Of a stretch of DNA of 64,000 nucleotides, positions 41,648-50,621 are shown piece by piece. Within the stretch, counting starts at the first letter, position 1, and each line of letters opens with the position of its first letter. Under the pieces are notes generated by a model. That model was given only the letters and a program-made list of their open reading frames with translations. It was not told the DNA's origin and searched no databases. The DNA is from UBA8514 sp034933685 (GTDB lineage Bacteria > Bacillota > Clostridia > Lachnospirales > Anaerotignaceae): NCBI GenBank assembly GCA_034933685.1, contig JAYFNB010000033.1, positions 1 through 64,000 on the forward strand, given 5' to 3'. A program made the position numbers and the translations under genes.

Positions 41648-42955
41648 ATGGAAATTGCAATTATAGCTTCATTAGTTATGGTTATAGCAGTAGTTATGCT
41701 GCTGATAATAGGCGCACCAATAGGTGTTGCAATTGGCGCGGCCTCAACGCTTTCAATGCTAATAATATTACCCTTTGATTCCGCAACAGCCACCAGTGCT
41801 CAAAAAATGTTTACTGGTTTAAACTCATTCCCTCTGCTTGCCATTCCGTTTTTTGTTTTGGCTGGTAATATAATGAACAATGGTGGCATTGCAATACGAA
41901 TGATTCACTTAGCAGAGGCGCTGTGTGGGAAAATGCCAGGTTCTCTTGCACAAAGCAATGTAGTGGCGAACATGTTTTTTGGTGCTATAAGTGGTAGCGG
42001 CAACGCCGCTGCCGCTGCTATGGGTGGTACCTTAGGTCCGGTAGAAGCTGAACGTGGGTACGATGTTCAATATAGTACTGCTGTAAATATTGCTTCAGCT
42101 CCAACTGGAATGCTTATTCCACCAAGTAATGCACTTATTGTATTTACAACTGTTGCAACTTCAGTATCTGTTGCTGGCATATTTATGGCAGGGTATATAC
42201 CTGGCATACTATGGGGCATAAGTGTTATGATTGTTGCTGGATATACAGCATCAAAAAGAGGCTATGTTACTTCTGAAAGGGTAACTGCAAAACAGACTTT
42301 TAAATATTTTTTAGATGCGATTCCAAGTTTGCTTCTTGTTATTATTGTTATTGGTGGTATCTTAAAAGGAATTTTCACTGCCACAGAGGCTTCAGGAATA
42401 GCTGTTGCATATGCTTTAATACTTTCTTTTATTTATAAAAGTATTAAAATAAAAGATTTGCCTAAAATTATTTTTAGTTCAGCACAAACGACGGCAATTA
42501 TTGTCTTTTTAATTGCTGTATCGTCAATAATGTCTTGGGTTATGGCATATACAGACATTCCTGGGATTGTAGCAAATGCAATGTTAGCTATTACAAATAA
42601 TAAGATTGTTACCCTCTTAATTATTAACTTAGTACTTTTATTTGTTGGTACATTTATGGACCCAACGCCAGCAATATTAATATTTACGCCAATTTTTATG
42701 CCTATCTGTGTAGATAATTTTGGGATGAGCGCAATTCACTTTGGAATACTGATTTGCTTTAATTTATGCATTGGCTCTATTACTCCACCTGTAGGAACAA
42801 TATTATTTACAGGCTGCAAAATAGGTAATACATCCATAGAGAGCGTGTTTAAATCTCTACTTCCATACTTTGCTGCTATTGCAGTTGTGCTTATGTTGGT
42901 AACATATATTCCTGCAATCTCAGAATTTTTACCAAGAATGTTTGGATATTTGTAA
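41648..42955 (+). CDS. TRAP transporter large permease (DctM)
   Basis: A 435-residue integral membrane protein of the DctM family, about 12 segments. Marks: LLAIPFFVLAGNIMNNGGIA, MFFGAISGSGNAAAAAMGGT, SAPTGMLIPPSNALIVF and ITPPVGTILFTGCKI. It carries the substrate across the membrane with DctP and DctQ of the same operon. AAGGAGG precedes the start. Confidence 0.92.
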   Translation: MEIAIIASLVMVIAVVMLLIIGAPIGVAIGAASTLSMLIILPFDSATATSAQKMFTGLNSFPLLAIPFFVLAGNIMNNGGIAIRMIHLAEALCGKMPGSLAQSNVVANMFFGAISGSGNAAAAAMGGTLGPVEAERGYDVQYSTAVNIASAPTGMLIPPSNALIVFTTVATSVSVAGIFMAGYIPGILWGISVMIVAGYTASKRGYVTSERVTAKQTFKYFLDAIPSLLLVIIVIGGILKGIFTATEASGIAVAYALILSFIYKSIKIKDLPKIIFSSAQTTAIIVFLIAVSSIMSWVMAYTDIPGIVANAMLAITNNKIVTLLIINLVLLFVGTFMDPTPAILIFTPIFMPICVDNFGMSAIHFGILICFNLCIGSITPPVGTILFTGCKIGNTSIESVFKSLLPYFAAIAVVLMLVTYIPAISEFLPRMFGYL

Positions 42956-42967
42956 TAAGGAGACACT

Positions 42968-43390
42968 ATGAATTGTTATTATTGTAATGACAGAGAAAAA
43001 TTAAACAGTTTAATGATACCTATATGTGAACTACGAACGTCAAAGGCTTATTTATTCAGAGACCAGAAGTATAGAGGGAAGTGCATTGTTGTATTTAATG
43101 AGCATAAGACTGAACTTTTTCAGCTTACGCCAACACAGCAATGTGATTTCATTCAAGATGTTGCAGATGTTGCAGATGCTATTAATAAATTATTTTATCC
43201 AAATAAAATAAATTATGCAATTTATGGGGATGTTGTTTCCCATCTACATGTTCATGTAACTCCGAAATACATTGATGGTCCACAATGGGGAATGCCATTT
43301 AGGGATGACCCCAAACCACTTCTATTATCTGAAGAAGAATATAACAGGGCTGTTTCAAAAATTAAAGAACTAATTTGTGTAAAGAAGTAG
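42968..43390 (+). CDS. HIT family protein
   Basis: A 140-residue histidine-triad protein with the motif HLHVHVTPK near its C-terminus; an N-terminal CxxC (CYYC) precedes it. HIT proteins hydrolyse dinucleoside polyphosphates or nucleoside phosphoramidates. It is 12 bases after dctM in the same transcript, which is unusual for a catabolic locus; it may act on an activated intermediate or just be carried along. A terminator follows. Confidence 0.85.
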   Translation: MNCYYCNDREKLNSLMIPICELRTSKAYLFRDQKYRGKCIVVFNEHKTELFQLTPTQQCDFIQDVADVADAINKLFYPNKINYAIYGDVVSHLHVHVTPKYIDGPQWGMPFRDDPKPLLLSEEEYNRAVSKIKELICVKK

Positions 43391-43448
43391 CTGTTTTAGA
43401 TGAAAACTAGTTCGTTCTATGTGAGTAACTTACTTCATTCTCATACCT

Positions 43449-43476
43449 AAAAGCCTTGATTTTCAAGGCTTTTTTA
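43449..43476 (+). terminator. Terminator of the ALDH-TRAP-HIT operon
   Basis: AAAAGCCTTGA (43449-43459) pairs with TCAAGGCTTTT (43463-43473) around TTT, with six T. Confidence 0.9.
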
Positions 43477-43611
43477 ATTTGCGTGTTGCATTTTTTCAAG
43501 AACACACAGAAAAATGCAAGAATAGACTTACAGTATTCGACATGATATAATTAATCTATATTATTTATACTAAAGATGGATATGTGTAGCTAAAATTAAA
43601 GGAATATCCCA

Positions 43612-43852
43612 TCTAAGAAGGTATTTGAAAATACATGTACCGAGTATACCACACTTGATGAAAACGGTTATCCTGTCGCATACGAGGATGGTAATGGATT
43701 TGGCAGTAAGAGAAAATGCATTGCCCTTTATTGTAAAGGAGCTGAAAGTTCAAATAGAAGAGAAGGCATGTGCTGTGATGACATGGGAAAACTGGGATAT
43801 TAACATTACTGGAAAGATTTTAAACAACAAGCCAGTGCAAGGCGTTTTATAA
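43612..43852 (+). pseudogene. Gene remnants: unknown fragment plus threonine-dehydratase-like tail
   Basis: Two pieces in two frames. From 43612 one frame reads KVFENTCTEYTTLDENGY and AYEDGNGFGSKRKCIALYCKG, protein-like but of no family I can name. From about 43777 another frame reads WENWDINITGKILNNKPVQGVL split over 43786-43852, nearly the same as the last 22 residues of the dehydratase at 61083, and the DNA is also alike. No start or ribosome site supports either. This is the scar of a lost gene pair, presumably a second copy of the dehydratase. Confidence 0.65.
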
Positions 43853-43907
43853 GTTAAGTTGAAATTTCACTGTTAAAGGGATATATTGAAAATTGAATAA
43901 AATTTTG

Positions 43908-43936
43908 TTGAAAATGAAATAAAAGGTTGTTATACT
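43908..43936 (+). promoter_or_regulatory. Promoter upstream of the PucR-type regulator
   Basis: TTGAAA (43908-43913), 17-bp spacer, TATACT (43931-43936). It lies about 50 bases before the regulator start. Confidence 0.6.
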
Positions 43937-43983
43937 GTCTAATTAATTTAAAATAAAATACATTTATGAAGGAGGGTGAGCTA

Positions 43984-45204
43984 ATGGGCATCAAGTGTTC
44001 ACAATTTTTAGAACTTTCGGGTATGAAAAAAGCAAGGCTTGTTGCAGGATTAATAGAAGAAAATAAAAATATACGAGGAGGGCATGTGGTTGAAACTTGT
44101 GATTGCTGGAAGCATATAGAGCCTAATGAAGTACTTTTTATATGCGGTGTTGGTATTAAAAATGTTGAGGAAGATCTTAAAACAATAGTTAAGGAGCTAA
44201 GCAGAAAAAATGCAAGCTGCATGGTTGTAGAGACAGGAGAATATATAAAGGAAACACCAAAAAGTGTTTTAGAACTTGCTGATGAACTAGATTTTCCCAT
44301 AATTGAAATCCCGTTTTCAGTAAAAATTAATTCTCTTATTGATGAGCTTTATCACGAACTTTTTAACGAAGAATATGAAAGCCATTCAATGGAAAACTTT
44401 TTGAGAGATTTGATTTATATTGAATATAGGGACGATATGAAAGAGAAAGCCATGTTTTATGGATATCAGCAGAACAAAGCATATATTGCTGTAATAATGG
44501 AATTTGATAATTTTGAGAAGTTTCTTGATAAAAATAATGTTTACAACAAAGAAAATACAAAAGGAAATGTATTGGGAATAATGAAAAATGTTTTTGAGAA
44601 AAGTAGAACTACAAAGATTTTTTATTTGGAGGAAAAAGAGAGATTTTTGTTCATGTTACCAATTGACGAATCCGCCGATTCAAAAAAGAGATTGAGAGGT
44701 GAAATAAAACACATACAGGAAAAGATTAATGAACTATACAAGGGCTTAACCATGAGTGCAGGCATAGGCAATCAGTTTTACCGCGTTTCGGATTTTAAAA
44801 AAAGTGCTGTTGAAGCTAAAAGGGCAATGCAGACTGCTAAAAACGGACAAAGCAGAAATTCTATTGGCAATTATGACGAAATAGGAATTTATCGTTTGTT
44901 TTATGAGCTGCAAGATTATGAAATATTTGTAAGCGCAATGAAAGCAATTTTAGGGCGCCTTATGGAATACGATATTGACAACAATAGTAATCTTGTTGAT
45001 ACTCTTGAAGTTTATCTTATGAATGACAGAAATATAAGTAGAGCTGCAGAGGAGTTGTTTTTGCATAGAAACACACTGAAGTATAGACTAAACAGAATTG
45101 AAGAAGTGCTAATGTATGACCTTTCAGATGTAAATACGGTGTTTAATTTACTTTTAGCATATAAAATCAAAGGTTTCTTGTTGAATTCAGGTTCTGTAAT
45201 GTAA
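43984..45204 (+). CDS. PucR/CdaR-type transcriptional regulator
   Basis: A 406-residue regulator. The N-terminal third is a PucR-like sensor (GIKCSQFLELSGMKKARLVAG, then VKELSRKNASCMVVETG and LDFPIIEIPF); the middle is a GGDEF-like fold without the motif; the C-terminus is a PucR helix-turn-helix (NDRNISRAAEELFLHRNTLKYRLNRIEE, in part). Such proteins control purine, allantoin, glycerate and amino acid use. It leads the locus that follows and probably activates it. ATG 43984 follows GGAGGG. Confidence 0.88.
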   Translation: MGIKCSQFLELSGMKKARLVAGLIEENKNIRGGHVVETCDCWKHIEPNEVLFICGVGIKNVEEDLKTIVKELSRKNASCMVVETGEYIKETPKSVLELADELDFPIIEIPFSVKINSLIDELYHELFNEEYESHSMENFLRDLIYIEYRDDMKEKAMFYGYQQNKAYIAVIMEFDNFEKFLDKNNVYNKENTKGNVLGIMKNVFEKSRTTKIFYLEEKERFLFMLPIDESADSKKRLRGEIKHIQEKINELYKGLTMSAGIGNQFYRVSDFKKSAVEAKRAMQTAKNGQSRNSIGNYDEIGIYRLFYELQDYEIFVSAMKAILGRLMEYDIDNNSNLVDTLEVYLMNDRNISRAAEELFLHRNTLKYRLNRIEEVLMYDLSDVNTVFNLLLAYKIKGFLLNSGSVM

Positions 45205-45499
45205 AGTAAAAAGTTCAGTGGGCACTAAAATATGAAAGTATAATTGTGCAGTGTAGACATATTTTTTATTGTAAATATATTTGATAATAAATATAACAAG
45301 AAAAACAAAAATTAAACAAATGTGAAAAATAAATATTTAGAAATTAAGATGATTGTTAAATAGACTTAATACATGTGATTTTAATTATAGGCAGGCTATT
45401 TTTTGTATCCGACTTTTCGGATTTGTAATGACAACTGTGTCAATGACGACAAAATATAGGGTGCTTTTTTTGTATTTAAAAACAGAAAGGAATGGAACT
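45205..45499. other. Control region before the M20-TRAP locus
   Basis: No gene. A stem ATCCGA-CTTT-TCGGAT lies at 45407-45422 and TGTCAATGACGACA at about 45435-45448 is a partial dyad; either could be an operator for the PucR-type protein. I see no consensus promoter; TTGTTA near 45353 has no matching -10. Confidence 0.4.
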
Positions 45500-46654
45500 A
45501 TGGTCACTGTTCAGGAAGCTAGAAAACTTACATGCAATTTGATTTCAATACCAAGCATTAATCCCGGAGGGGATATACATGGTGCTGCTATATTTGTAAA
45601 AGAATGGCTTGAAGATATAGGTGTAGAATCTAAGATAATAAAGGTTAGCGGTGTACCAAATGTTATGGCCACTATAGGGAAAAAGGGCGGTAAGAGACTT
45701 TTGTTTAACGGTAAATTTGATGTAGTTCCTCCGGGTGATTTCAGTAAATGGGATACAGAACCATTTTTTCCAACATGTAAAGATGGATACATTTACGGCA
45801 GAGGAAGCAGTGATATGAAAAGCGGTCTTGCTGCAATGATGCTTGCAATTAAAGAAATGAAAAAGCTAGAAGAAAAACTTCAAGGCGAGATTATTTTTAT
45901 GGCTGTAGGAGATGGAGAGACTGGAGGAGTGAAAGGAACACAGACACTTCTTGAGACATTGGGCAGCAATTATGATGGGGCTATTGTACCCGAGCCTACA
46001 GATTTTTGTGTGGAGAGCGCCCAAAGAGGATTAAGATGGGTTGAAATTAGAATAAAAGGCAGAGCAAGCCATGCCGCAAGACCTCACCTTGGAAGAAATG
46101 CTATAGAACAAGCTTCAAAAATAATAGCCGCACTAAAATCAATGACCTTTGATGTTGAAAACAATATATTTGAGGAAGCTTTAAGAAGGCCAAGCATATC
46201 TGTAAATAAGATTCATGGTGGCATTCAGAATAATATTATTGCTGAGGACTGCAAAATGCTTGTTGATAGAAGAATGCTTCCAGGTGAAACAGAGGAAAAG
46301 GTTATGAAGGAAATTGAACAAACAGTGAATTCTGTTTTGGATGAAGGATTTAGAGCTGAATTTGAGGTTGTAAGCAAGGGCTGGGATCCATACATGCTAA
46401 ATCAAGATGAACCGATACTAAATACTGTTGTTAAGGCGTATGAAAAAATCACAGGAGAAAAACCTGTAATAAGAGGAAAGGGTGGATGTACTGACGCCTC
46501 GCACATATTTAAAGCTGGAATACCTGTAGTAATACTTGGACCTGGAAGCCCTGATGAGTCTCATACAACCAATGAGAAAGTGTCCATTGAGAGAATCGCT
46601 TTAACAGCAGATATACTTGTGGATGCGGCATTAAATTTCTTATCTTATAGGTAA
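45500..46654 (+). CDS. M20-family peptidase/deacylase (ArgE/DapE type) with altered active site
   Basis: A 384-residue M20 protein. Metal and fold marks remain: Asp105 in YGRGSSDMKSG, Glu140, Glu165 in VPEPTD and a final His in ESHTTNEKVS. But the first metal motif, normally GHxDV, reads GKFDV with Lys72 in place of His, and the catalytic DEETGG reads DGETGG, with Gly139 where the general-base Glu belongs. The protein may be inactive, regulatory, or have a changed mechanism. Start ATG 45500 follows AAAGGAATGGA; a longer ORF from 45353 has no ribosome site. A second, intact M20 enzyme lies at the other end of the locus. Confidence 0.85.
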   Translation: MVTVQEARKLTCNLISIPSINPGGDIHGAAIFVKEWLEDIGVESKIIKVSGVPNVMATIGKKGGKRLLFNGKFDVVPPGDFSKWDTEPFFPTCKDGYIYGRGSSDMKSGLAAMMLAIKEMKKLEEKLQGEIIFMAVGDGETGGVKGTQTLLETLGSNYDGAIVPEPTDFCVESAQRGLRWVEIRIKGRASHAARPHLGRNAIEQASKIIAALKSMTFDVENNIFEEALRRPSISVNKIHGGIQNNIIAEDCKMLVDRRMLPGETEEKVMKEIEQTVNSVLDEGFRAEFEVVSKGWDPYMLNQDEPILNTVVKAYEKITGEKPVIRGKGGCTDASHIFKAGIPVVILGPGSPDESHTTNEKVSIERIALTADILVDAALNFLSYR

Positions 46655-46678
46655 ATTATTAAAAATGGAGATGTTGTT

Positions 46679-47533
46679 ATGAAAAAAATGCCTGTTTTGT
46701 TTACATTTGATGTTGACGGAGAAATGATTTGGCTTTGCCGCGACCCAGAAAATGCAGACCGTCCAGTTACACTTTCGCTAGGAGAGTATGGTATTAAATG
46801 TGGTTTGCCAAGAATTCTTAAGATGATGGATAAGTATAGCATTCCAGCAACATATTTTGTTCCTGGATATATAGCTGAAAAGTATCCTCAGGTAATCCGA
46901 AGTATAGATAACGGAAAAAACGAAATTGGAAATCACAGTTACAGCCATACTTATCCTGATAAGTTTTCCTCAAAGGAAGCAGAGTGGGAGGATTATGAAA
47001 AAGCAGAGAAAATTTTAACGGAACAGATGGGTAGAAAGCCAGTGGGTTATCGTTCTCCAGCTTGGGAGTTCAGCAAAAATACCCTTGACATAATAGAAGA
47101 TATGGGAATTGAGTATTCAAGCAACATGATGGGCAGTGACAGGCTTGAATATCTTAATATATTTGGCAGAGAGTCAAAAATTGTTGAAATCCCAATTCAT
47201 TGGGTTTTAGATGACGCAGCTTACTGGTTATACAGTGTAAGAATACCAGGTAAATCAATGCAGCCACTTGAAGCAGTTGAAAAATATTGGATGCAGGAAT
47301 TTGATGGTTTATACGAAGAGTTTATGGAAGAAGAAGAAAGAGGAGTAGATTCAGATATTGTTTTTGTTATGACTTGCCATCCTCAAGTAATAGGAAGGCC
47401 CGCAAGAATGAAAGTACTTGAAAATCTAATTAGACATATAAAGACTTACCCAAATGTAGAATTTGTAAATGCTGCTCAGGCGGTAGAGGATTTCAGAAAA
47501 AAATATGAAAAATCGGATGCTTATTTTAGCTGA
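46679..47533 (+). CDS. Polysaccharide deacetylase-like (CE4) hydrolase, PuuE/cyclic-imide-hydrolase-like
   Basis: A 284-residue NodB-fold enzyme, without signal peptide. Asp11/Asp13 (FTFDVDGE), metal His86 and His90 (GNHSYSHTYP), and YRSPAWEFS are visible. The early LSLGEYGIKCGLPRIL block is shared with cytoplasmic members such as PuuE allantoinase, cyclic imide hydrolase and HpPgdA-type deacetylases. Being cytoplasmic and next to a PucR regulator, M20 enzymes and an organic-acid importer, it more probably opens a cyclic amide or removes an N-acyl group than acts on cell wall. Substrate unknown. Confidence 0.83.
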   Translation: MKKMPVLFTFDVDGEMIWLCRDPENADRPVTLSLGEYGIKCGLPRILKMMDKYSIPATYFVPGYIAEKYPQVIRSIDNGKNEIGNHSYSHTYPDKFSSKEAEWEDYEKAEKILTEQMGRKPVGYRSPAWEFSKNTLDIIEDMGIEYSSNMMGSDRLEYLNIFGRESKIVEIPIHWVLDDAAYWLYSVRIPGKSMQPLEAVEKYWMQEFDGLYEEFMEEEERGVDSDIVFVMTCHPQVIGRPARMKVLENLIRHIKTYPNVEFVNAAQAVEDFRKKYEKSDAYFS

Positions 47534-47569
47534 AAATTTTTTGTTATAAAAAATAGGAGGGTTTAGATT

Positions 47570-48712
47570 ATGAAAAAAAAGATGATAGCAATTTTGGTTG
47601 CAGCCTCTGTTGCATTAACAGGCTGTGGACTATCAAGCACCACAACAACATCAGCACCGCCAAAGAACACAGAAACAAAGGAAAATTCTACTTCGGCAGA
47701 ACCGGCAAAGAGTGAGAAACTTGCAAGCGATGCCACCGATGAACAAATCAATGATTACATAACTGCAAAGTCAGAAAACTCTGCCAAGATTGTTTTGAGG
47801 TATGCATCCACCAGTGCGGATCTTAATGGTCAGGCATACTTAAGAGGTGCAAGAGAGTTCTTAAAGGTTCTAAAAGAGGAACTTGGAGATAAAGTCGAAA
47901 TACAGTATTTCCTTAACGCAACATTTGGCGGAAGTGCAGATGCTGTTTTGGGTGGGCTTCAAAATGAAACATTTGAGATGACTGACTGGCCTTTGGGAAG
48001 CTTTGCAGAATTTACCAATGCATTTCAGCCTTTAGATGTTCCATATCTTATACCTTCATCCCAAAAGGCATATGATTTCCTTTCTGGAGAGGCTGGAGAT
48101 ATAATGGCTGAAAAATGTATTGAGGATACAGGAATTAAGCCAATGTATTACGGCATAATTGGAATGCGTCAGCTTACAAACAGCAAGAAAGAAATAACAT
48201 CACCTGATGATTTGGCAGGTCTTAAAATAAGGGTACAGAATAATCCGCTTCACATTGCAGGAATGAAACAGCTTGGATGTGCACCAACAGCAATGGCATT
48301 TTCTGAACTTTTTACCTCGTTACAGCAAAAGGTTATTGATGGACAGGAAAATCCTATTGAAACAATTTACAATTTCCAGTATTACGAAGTTCAAAATTAT
48401 CTTTCCTTGACAAATCACCTTTGTACAGCAGGTAGTGTAGCAGTAAATAATGATTGGTACGAAGCACTGCCAGATGATTTTAAAGCTGCTTTCGAAAAGG
48501 CAAGTGATGCTGCAGAAAAATATAGTATTAATGAGCTTACATCTGCAGAGAATGATGTTTTAGAAAAATTGAAGGCAAAAATGACTGTAACAGAGCTTAC
48601 AGATGAGCAAATAGCAGTTTTCCAAGCGAAAGAAAAAGAGGCTTGGCCTGAACTAGAAGAGCTTATTGGTGCAGACTATTTCCAAAAGGTTACAAAGGCA
48701 GCAGGTTTTTAA
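47570..48712 (+). CDS. TRAP transporter substrate-binding lipoprotein (DctP)
   Basis: A 380-residue DctP protein with lipobox LTGC and a Thr/Ser/Glu-rich linker. The TRAP fold is seen in LRGAREFLKVLKEELGDKVEIQYF, and the signature Arg in LAGLKIRVQNNPLHIAGM followed by QQKVIDGQENPIETIYNFQYYEVQ (in parts). It binds the acid used by this locus. Compared with the first TRAP system it is longer and clearly divergent, so the two likely take different substrates. Confidence 0.9.
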   Translation: MKKKMIAILVAASVALTGCGLSSTTTTSAPPKNTETKENSTSAEPAKSEKLASDATDEQINDYITAKSENSAKIVLRYASTSADLNGQAYLRGAREFLKVLKEELGDKVEIQYFLNATFGGSADAVLGGLQNETFEMTDWPLGSFAEFTNAFQPLDVPYLIPSSQKAYDFLSGEAGDIMAEKCIEDTGIKPMYYGIIGMRQLTNSKKEITSPDDLAGLKIRVQNNPLHIAGMKQLGCAPTAMAFSELFTSLQQKVIDGQENPIETIYNFQYYEVQNYLSLTNHLCTAGSVAVNNDWYEALPDDFKAAFEKASDAAEKYSINELTSAENDVLEKLKAKMTVTELTDEQIAVFQAKEKEAWPELEELIGADYFQKVTKAAGF

Positions 48713-48723
48713 AATTTGGAGCA

Positions 48724-48778
48724 TGGGGCAGGACTTCTGCCCCACCTATTGCTTAACGTATAAATAGCTTTAGGTGGG
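48724..48778 (+). promoter_or_regulatory. Two mutually exclusive hairpins between dctP and dctQ
   Basis: TGGGGCAG (48724-48731) pairs perfectly with CTGCCCCA (48737-48744). CCCACCTA (48741-48748) also pairs perfectly with TAGGTGGG (48771-48778). The segment 48741-48744 is shared, so only one stem can form. No T-run follows. The second stem ends 18 bases before the dctQ start and could hide its GGGGGAA ribosome site. Confidence 0.6.
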
Positions 48779-48795
48779 ATTAAGGGGGAATTAAT

Positions 48796-49296
48796 ATGTC
48801 GAAAAAAATATTATGGTTTTTTGACAATATCGAATATATAATATCAACAATTTTTTCTGGCACAATGATTTGTCTTCTTTTTATTCAGGTAGTTTCAAGA
48901 TATGTTTTTAGATATTCTCTTTCATTTACAGAGGAGCTTTCTGTAGTTCTTTTTATACTATCTGTTTATTTTGGGGCAATAGGGGCTACCAGAAGGCATC
49001 AGCATTTAAGCATAGAGTTATTAACAAACATGTTTTCTAAAAAAAGAAAAATTATTGCAAATATTTTTTCTGATTTGTTTTTTATTATTGCCAATACATT
49101 CCTTACAATAGGTTGTGTTGGAGTAACAAGCAATCTTTATGTAAGAGGAATGACAACAGCAATCACAAGAATGCCTAAATGGATATTCTACGCAGTAATT
49201 CCTTTTGCACTGACTATAATTTCAATTCGTTTGATTCAGGAAATAGTGGTTTTGATAAAAAGAATTAAATCTAAAGATTATGAAATGTTAAAATAG
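48796..49296 (+). CDS. TRAP transporter small permease (DctQ)
   Basis: A 166-residue protein with four membrane segments. Marks are VVSRYVFRYSLSFTEELSVVLFILSVYFGAIGATRRHQHLSIELL (in part). It pairs with the large permease 18 bases downstream. GGGGGAA precedes its ATG, within reach of an upstream hairpin. Confidence 0.88.
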   Translation: MSKKILWFFDNIEYIISTIFSGTMICLLFIQVVSRYVFRYSLSFTEELSVVLFILSVYFGAIGATRRHQHLSIELLTNMFSKKRKIIANIFSDLFFIIANTFLTIGCVGVTSNLYVRGMTTAITRMPKWIFYAVIPFALTIISIRLIQEIVVLIKRIKSKDYEMLK

Positions 49297-49313
49297 AAGG
49301 GGGGAGGACTAAT

Positions 49314-50600
49314 TTGGCACTGTTCACTTTGGGAATAGTAACACTTATGATGCTGCTTATCGGTGTGCCAATTGGTATTTCGATTTCTCTTGGATTAATA
49401 GCGTCATCAATGCTTTTTGATGTAACAACTTTGAAATTTATTGCACAATCAATGTATACAGGTTTGGATTCATTGCCTGTTGTAGCTGTACCATGTTTTA
49501 TGCTTGCAGGTTCAATCATGGAGGCAGGAGGACTTTCGAAAAGGCTCGTAAATGTGGCTGAAAAATTTGTAGGTCATTCTGTTGGAGGTTTTTGTAGTGT
49601 AACCGTAGTGGCGTGTTTGTTCTTTGGGGCTATATCCGGATCGGCACCTGCTACAGTGGCGGCCATAGGAGGAATAATGATTCCATATATGGTTAAAAGT
49701 GGATATGAAAATGATTTTTCAGCAGGGCTTGTAGCTGTTGCCGGCGGGCTTGGCATTATTGTACCACCCAGTATACCATTTGTTATTTATGGAATTACGA
49801 CGCAGACTAACATAGGAGATTTATTTATAGGAGGATTTGGACCAGCTTTATTAATTGCTATATTTTTGATTGCTGTGTCTAAATTTATATCTTATAAAAA
49901 AGGATATAAGGGTAGTGAAAAAAAGCCATCTTTAAAAGAAAAATTCGATGCAATTTGGGACGCAAAATGGGCACTTATAATGCCTGTTATCATATTAGGA
50001 GGAATATATGGTGGTGTGTTTACACCTACCGAAGCGGCAGTTGTGGCCACATTCTATGGAATTATAATTGGATTTTTTGTATACAAGGAACTTAAATTTA
50101 AAAACTTGATTTCCATACTTGATAAAAATACTTCTAATGTTGGCGGTTTTATGCTTTCTTTTGCACCTGCGGCGGCACTTGGTGCAGTATTAACAATGCT
50201 TGGTGTACCTGGAATGCTTAAGGATTTGCTTTTGAATATTTCCACTAACATATATGTAATTATGATTATAGTTAACATATTCCTATTGTTTATAGGTATG
50301 ATTTTGGATACCATTTCTGCGATAGCGGTGTTTGCACCTATACTTTATGCTATTTTAGTACCTATGGGAATAAATCCTGTTCATTTAGGGGTAATAGTTG
50401 TTGTTAATCTTGCTATAGGATTTGTTACACCACCAGTTGCAATGAATCTTTTTGTTGCTTCTACAATGACAGGTATACCAATTGACAGAATTGTTAGAAA
50501 AGCAGCTCCTTTTATTTATGCTATGATTATTGCTTTAATAATTATAACATTTGTGCCAGGTATTTCTTTAACTTTAGGCAATCTATTAAAAGCAGCATAA
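49314..50600 (+). CDS. TRAP transporter large permease (DctM)
   Basis: A 428-residue DctM protein, about 12 membrane segments. LPVVAVPCFMLAGSIMEAGG, LFFGAISGSAPATVAAIGG, GGLGIIVPPSIPFVIYG and VTPPVAMNLFVAS are the conserved blocks. It starts with TTG at 49314 behind GGGGGGAGGA; there is no good ATG close by. It completes the second TRAP importer. Confidence 0.92.
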   Translation: MALFTLGIVTLMMLLIGVPIGISISLGLIASSMLFDVTTLKFIAQSMYTGLDSLPVVAVPCFMLAGSIMEAGGLSKRLVNVAEKFVGHSVGGFCSVTVVACLFFGAISGSAPATVAAIGGIMIPYMVKSGYENDFSAGLVAVAGGLGIIVPPSIPFVIYGITTQTNIGDLFIGGFGPALLIAIFLIAVSKFISYKKGYKGSEKKPSLKEKFDAIWDAKWALIMPVIILGGIYGGVFTPTEAAVVATFYGIIIGFFVYKELKFKNLISILDKNTSNVGGFMLSFAPAAALGAVLTMLGVPGMLKDLLLNISTNIYVIMIIVNIFLLFIGMILDTISAIAVFAPILYAILVPMGINPVHLGVIVVVNLAIGFVTPPVAMNLFVASTMTGIPIDRIVRKAAPFIYAMIIALIIITFVPGISLTLGNLLKAA

Positions 50601-50621
50601 AATTGAAAGGAGAAGATTGGT

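Noticed and set aside
43625..43852. A 75-residue protein from ATG-less frame at 43625
   Set aside because: The first half does not look like any protein in this frame and only the last 22 residues match a dehydratase tail; treated as a relic.
45353..45499. N-terminal extension of the M20 protein
   Set aside because: No ribosome site near the upstream start, and relatives start near MVTVQEARKL; the region contains dyads better explained as control sites.
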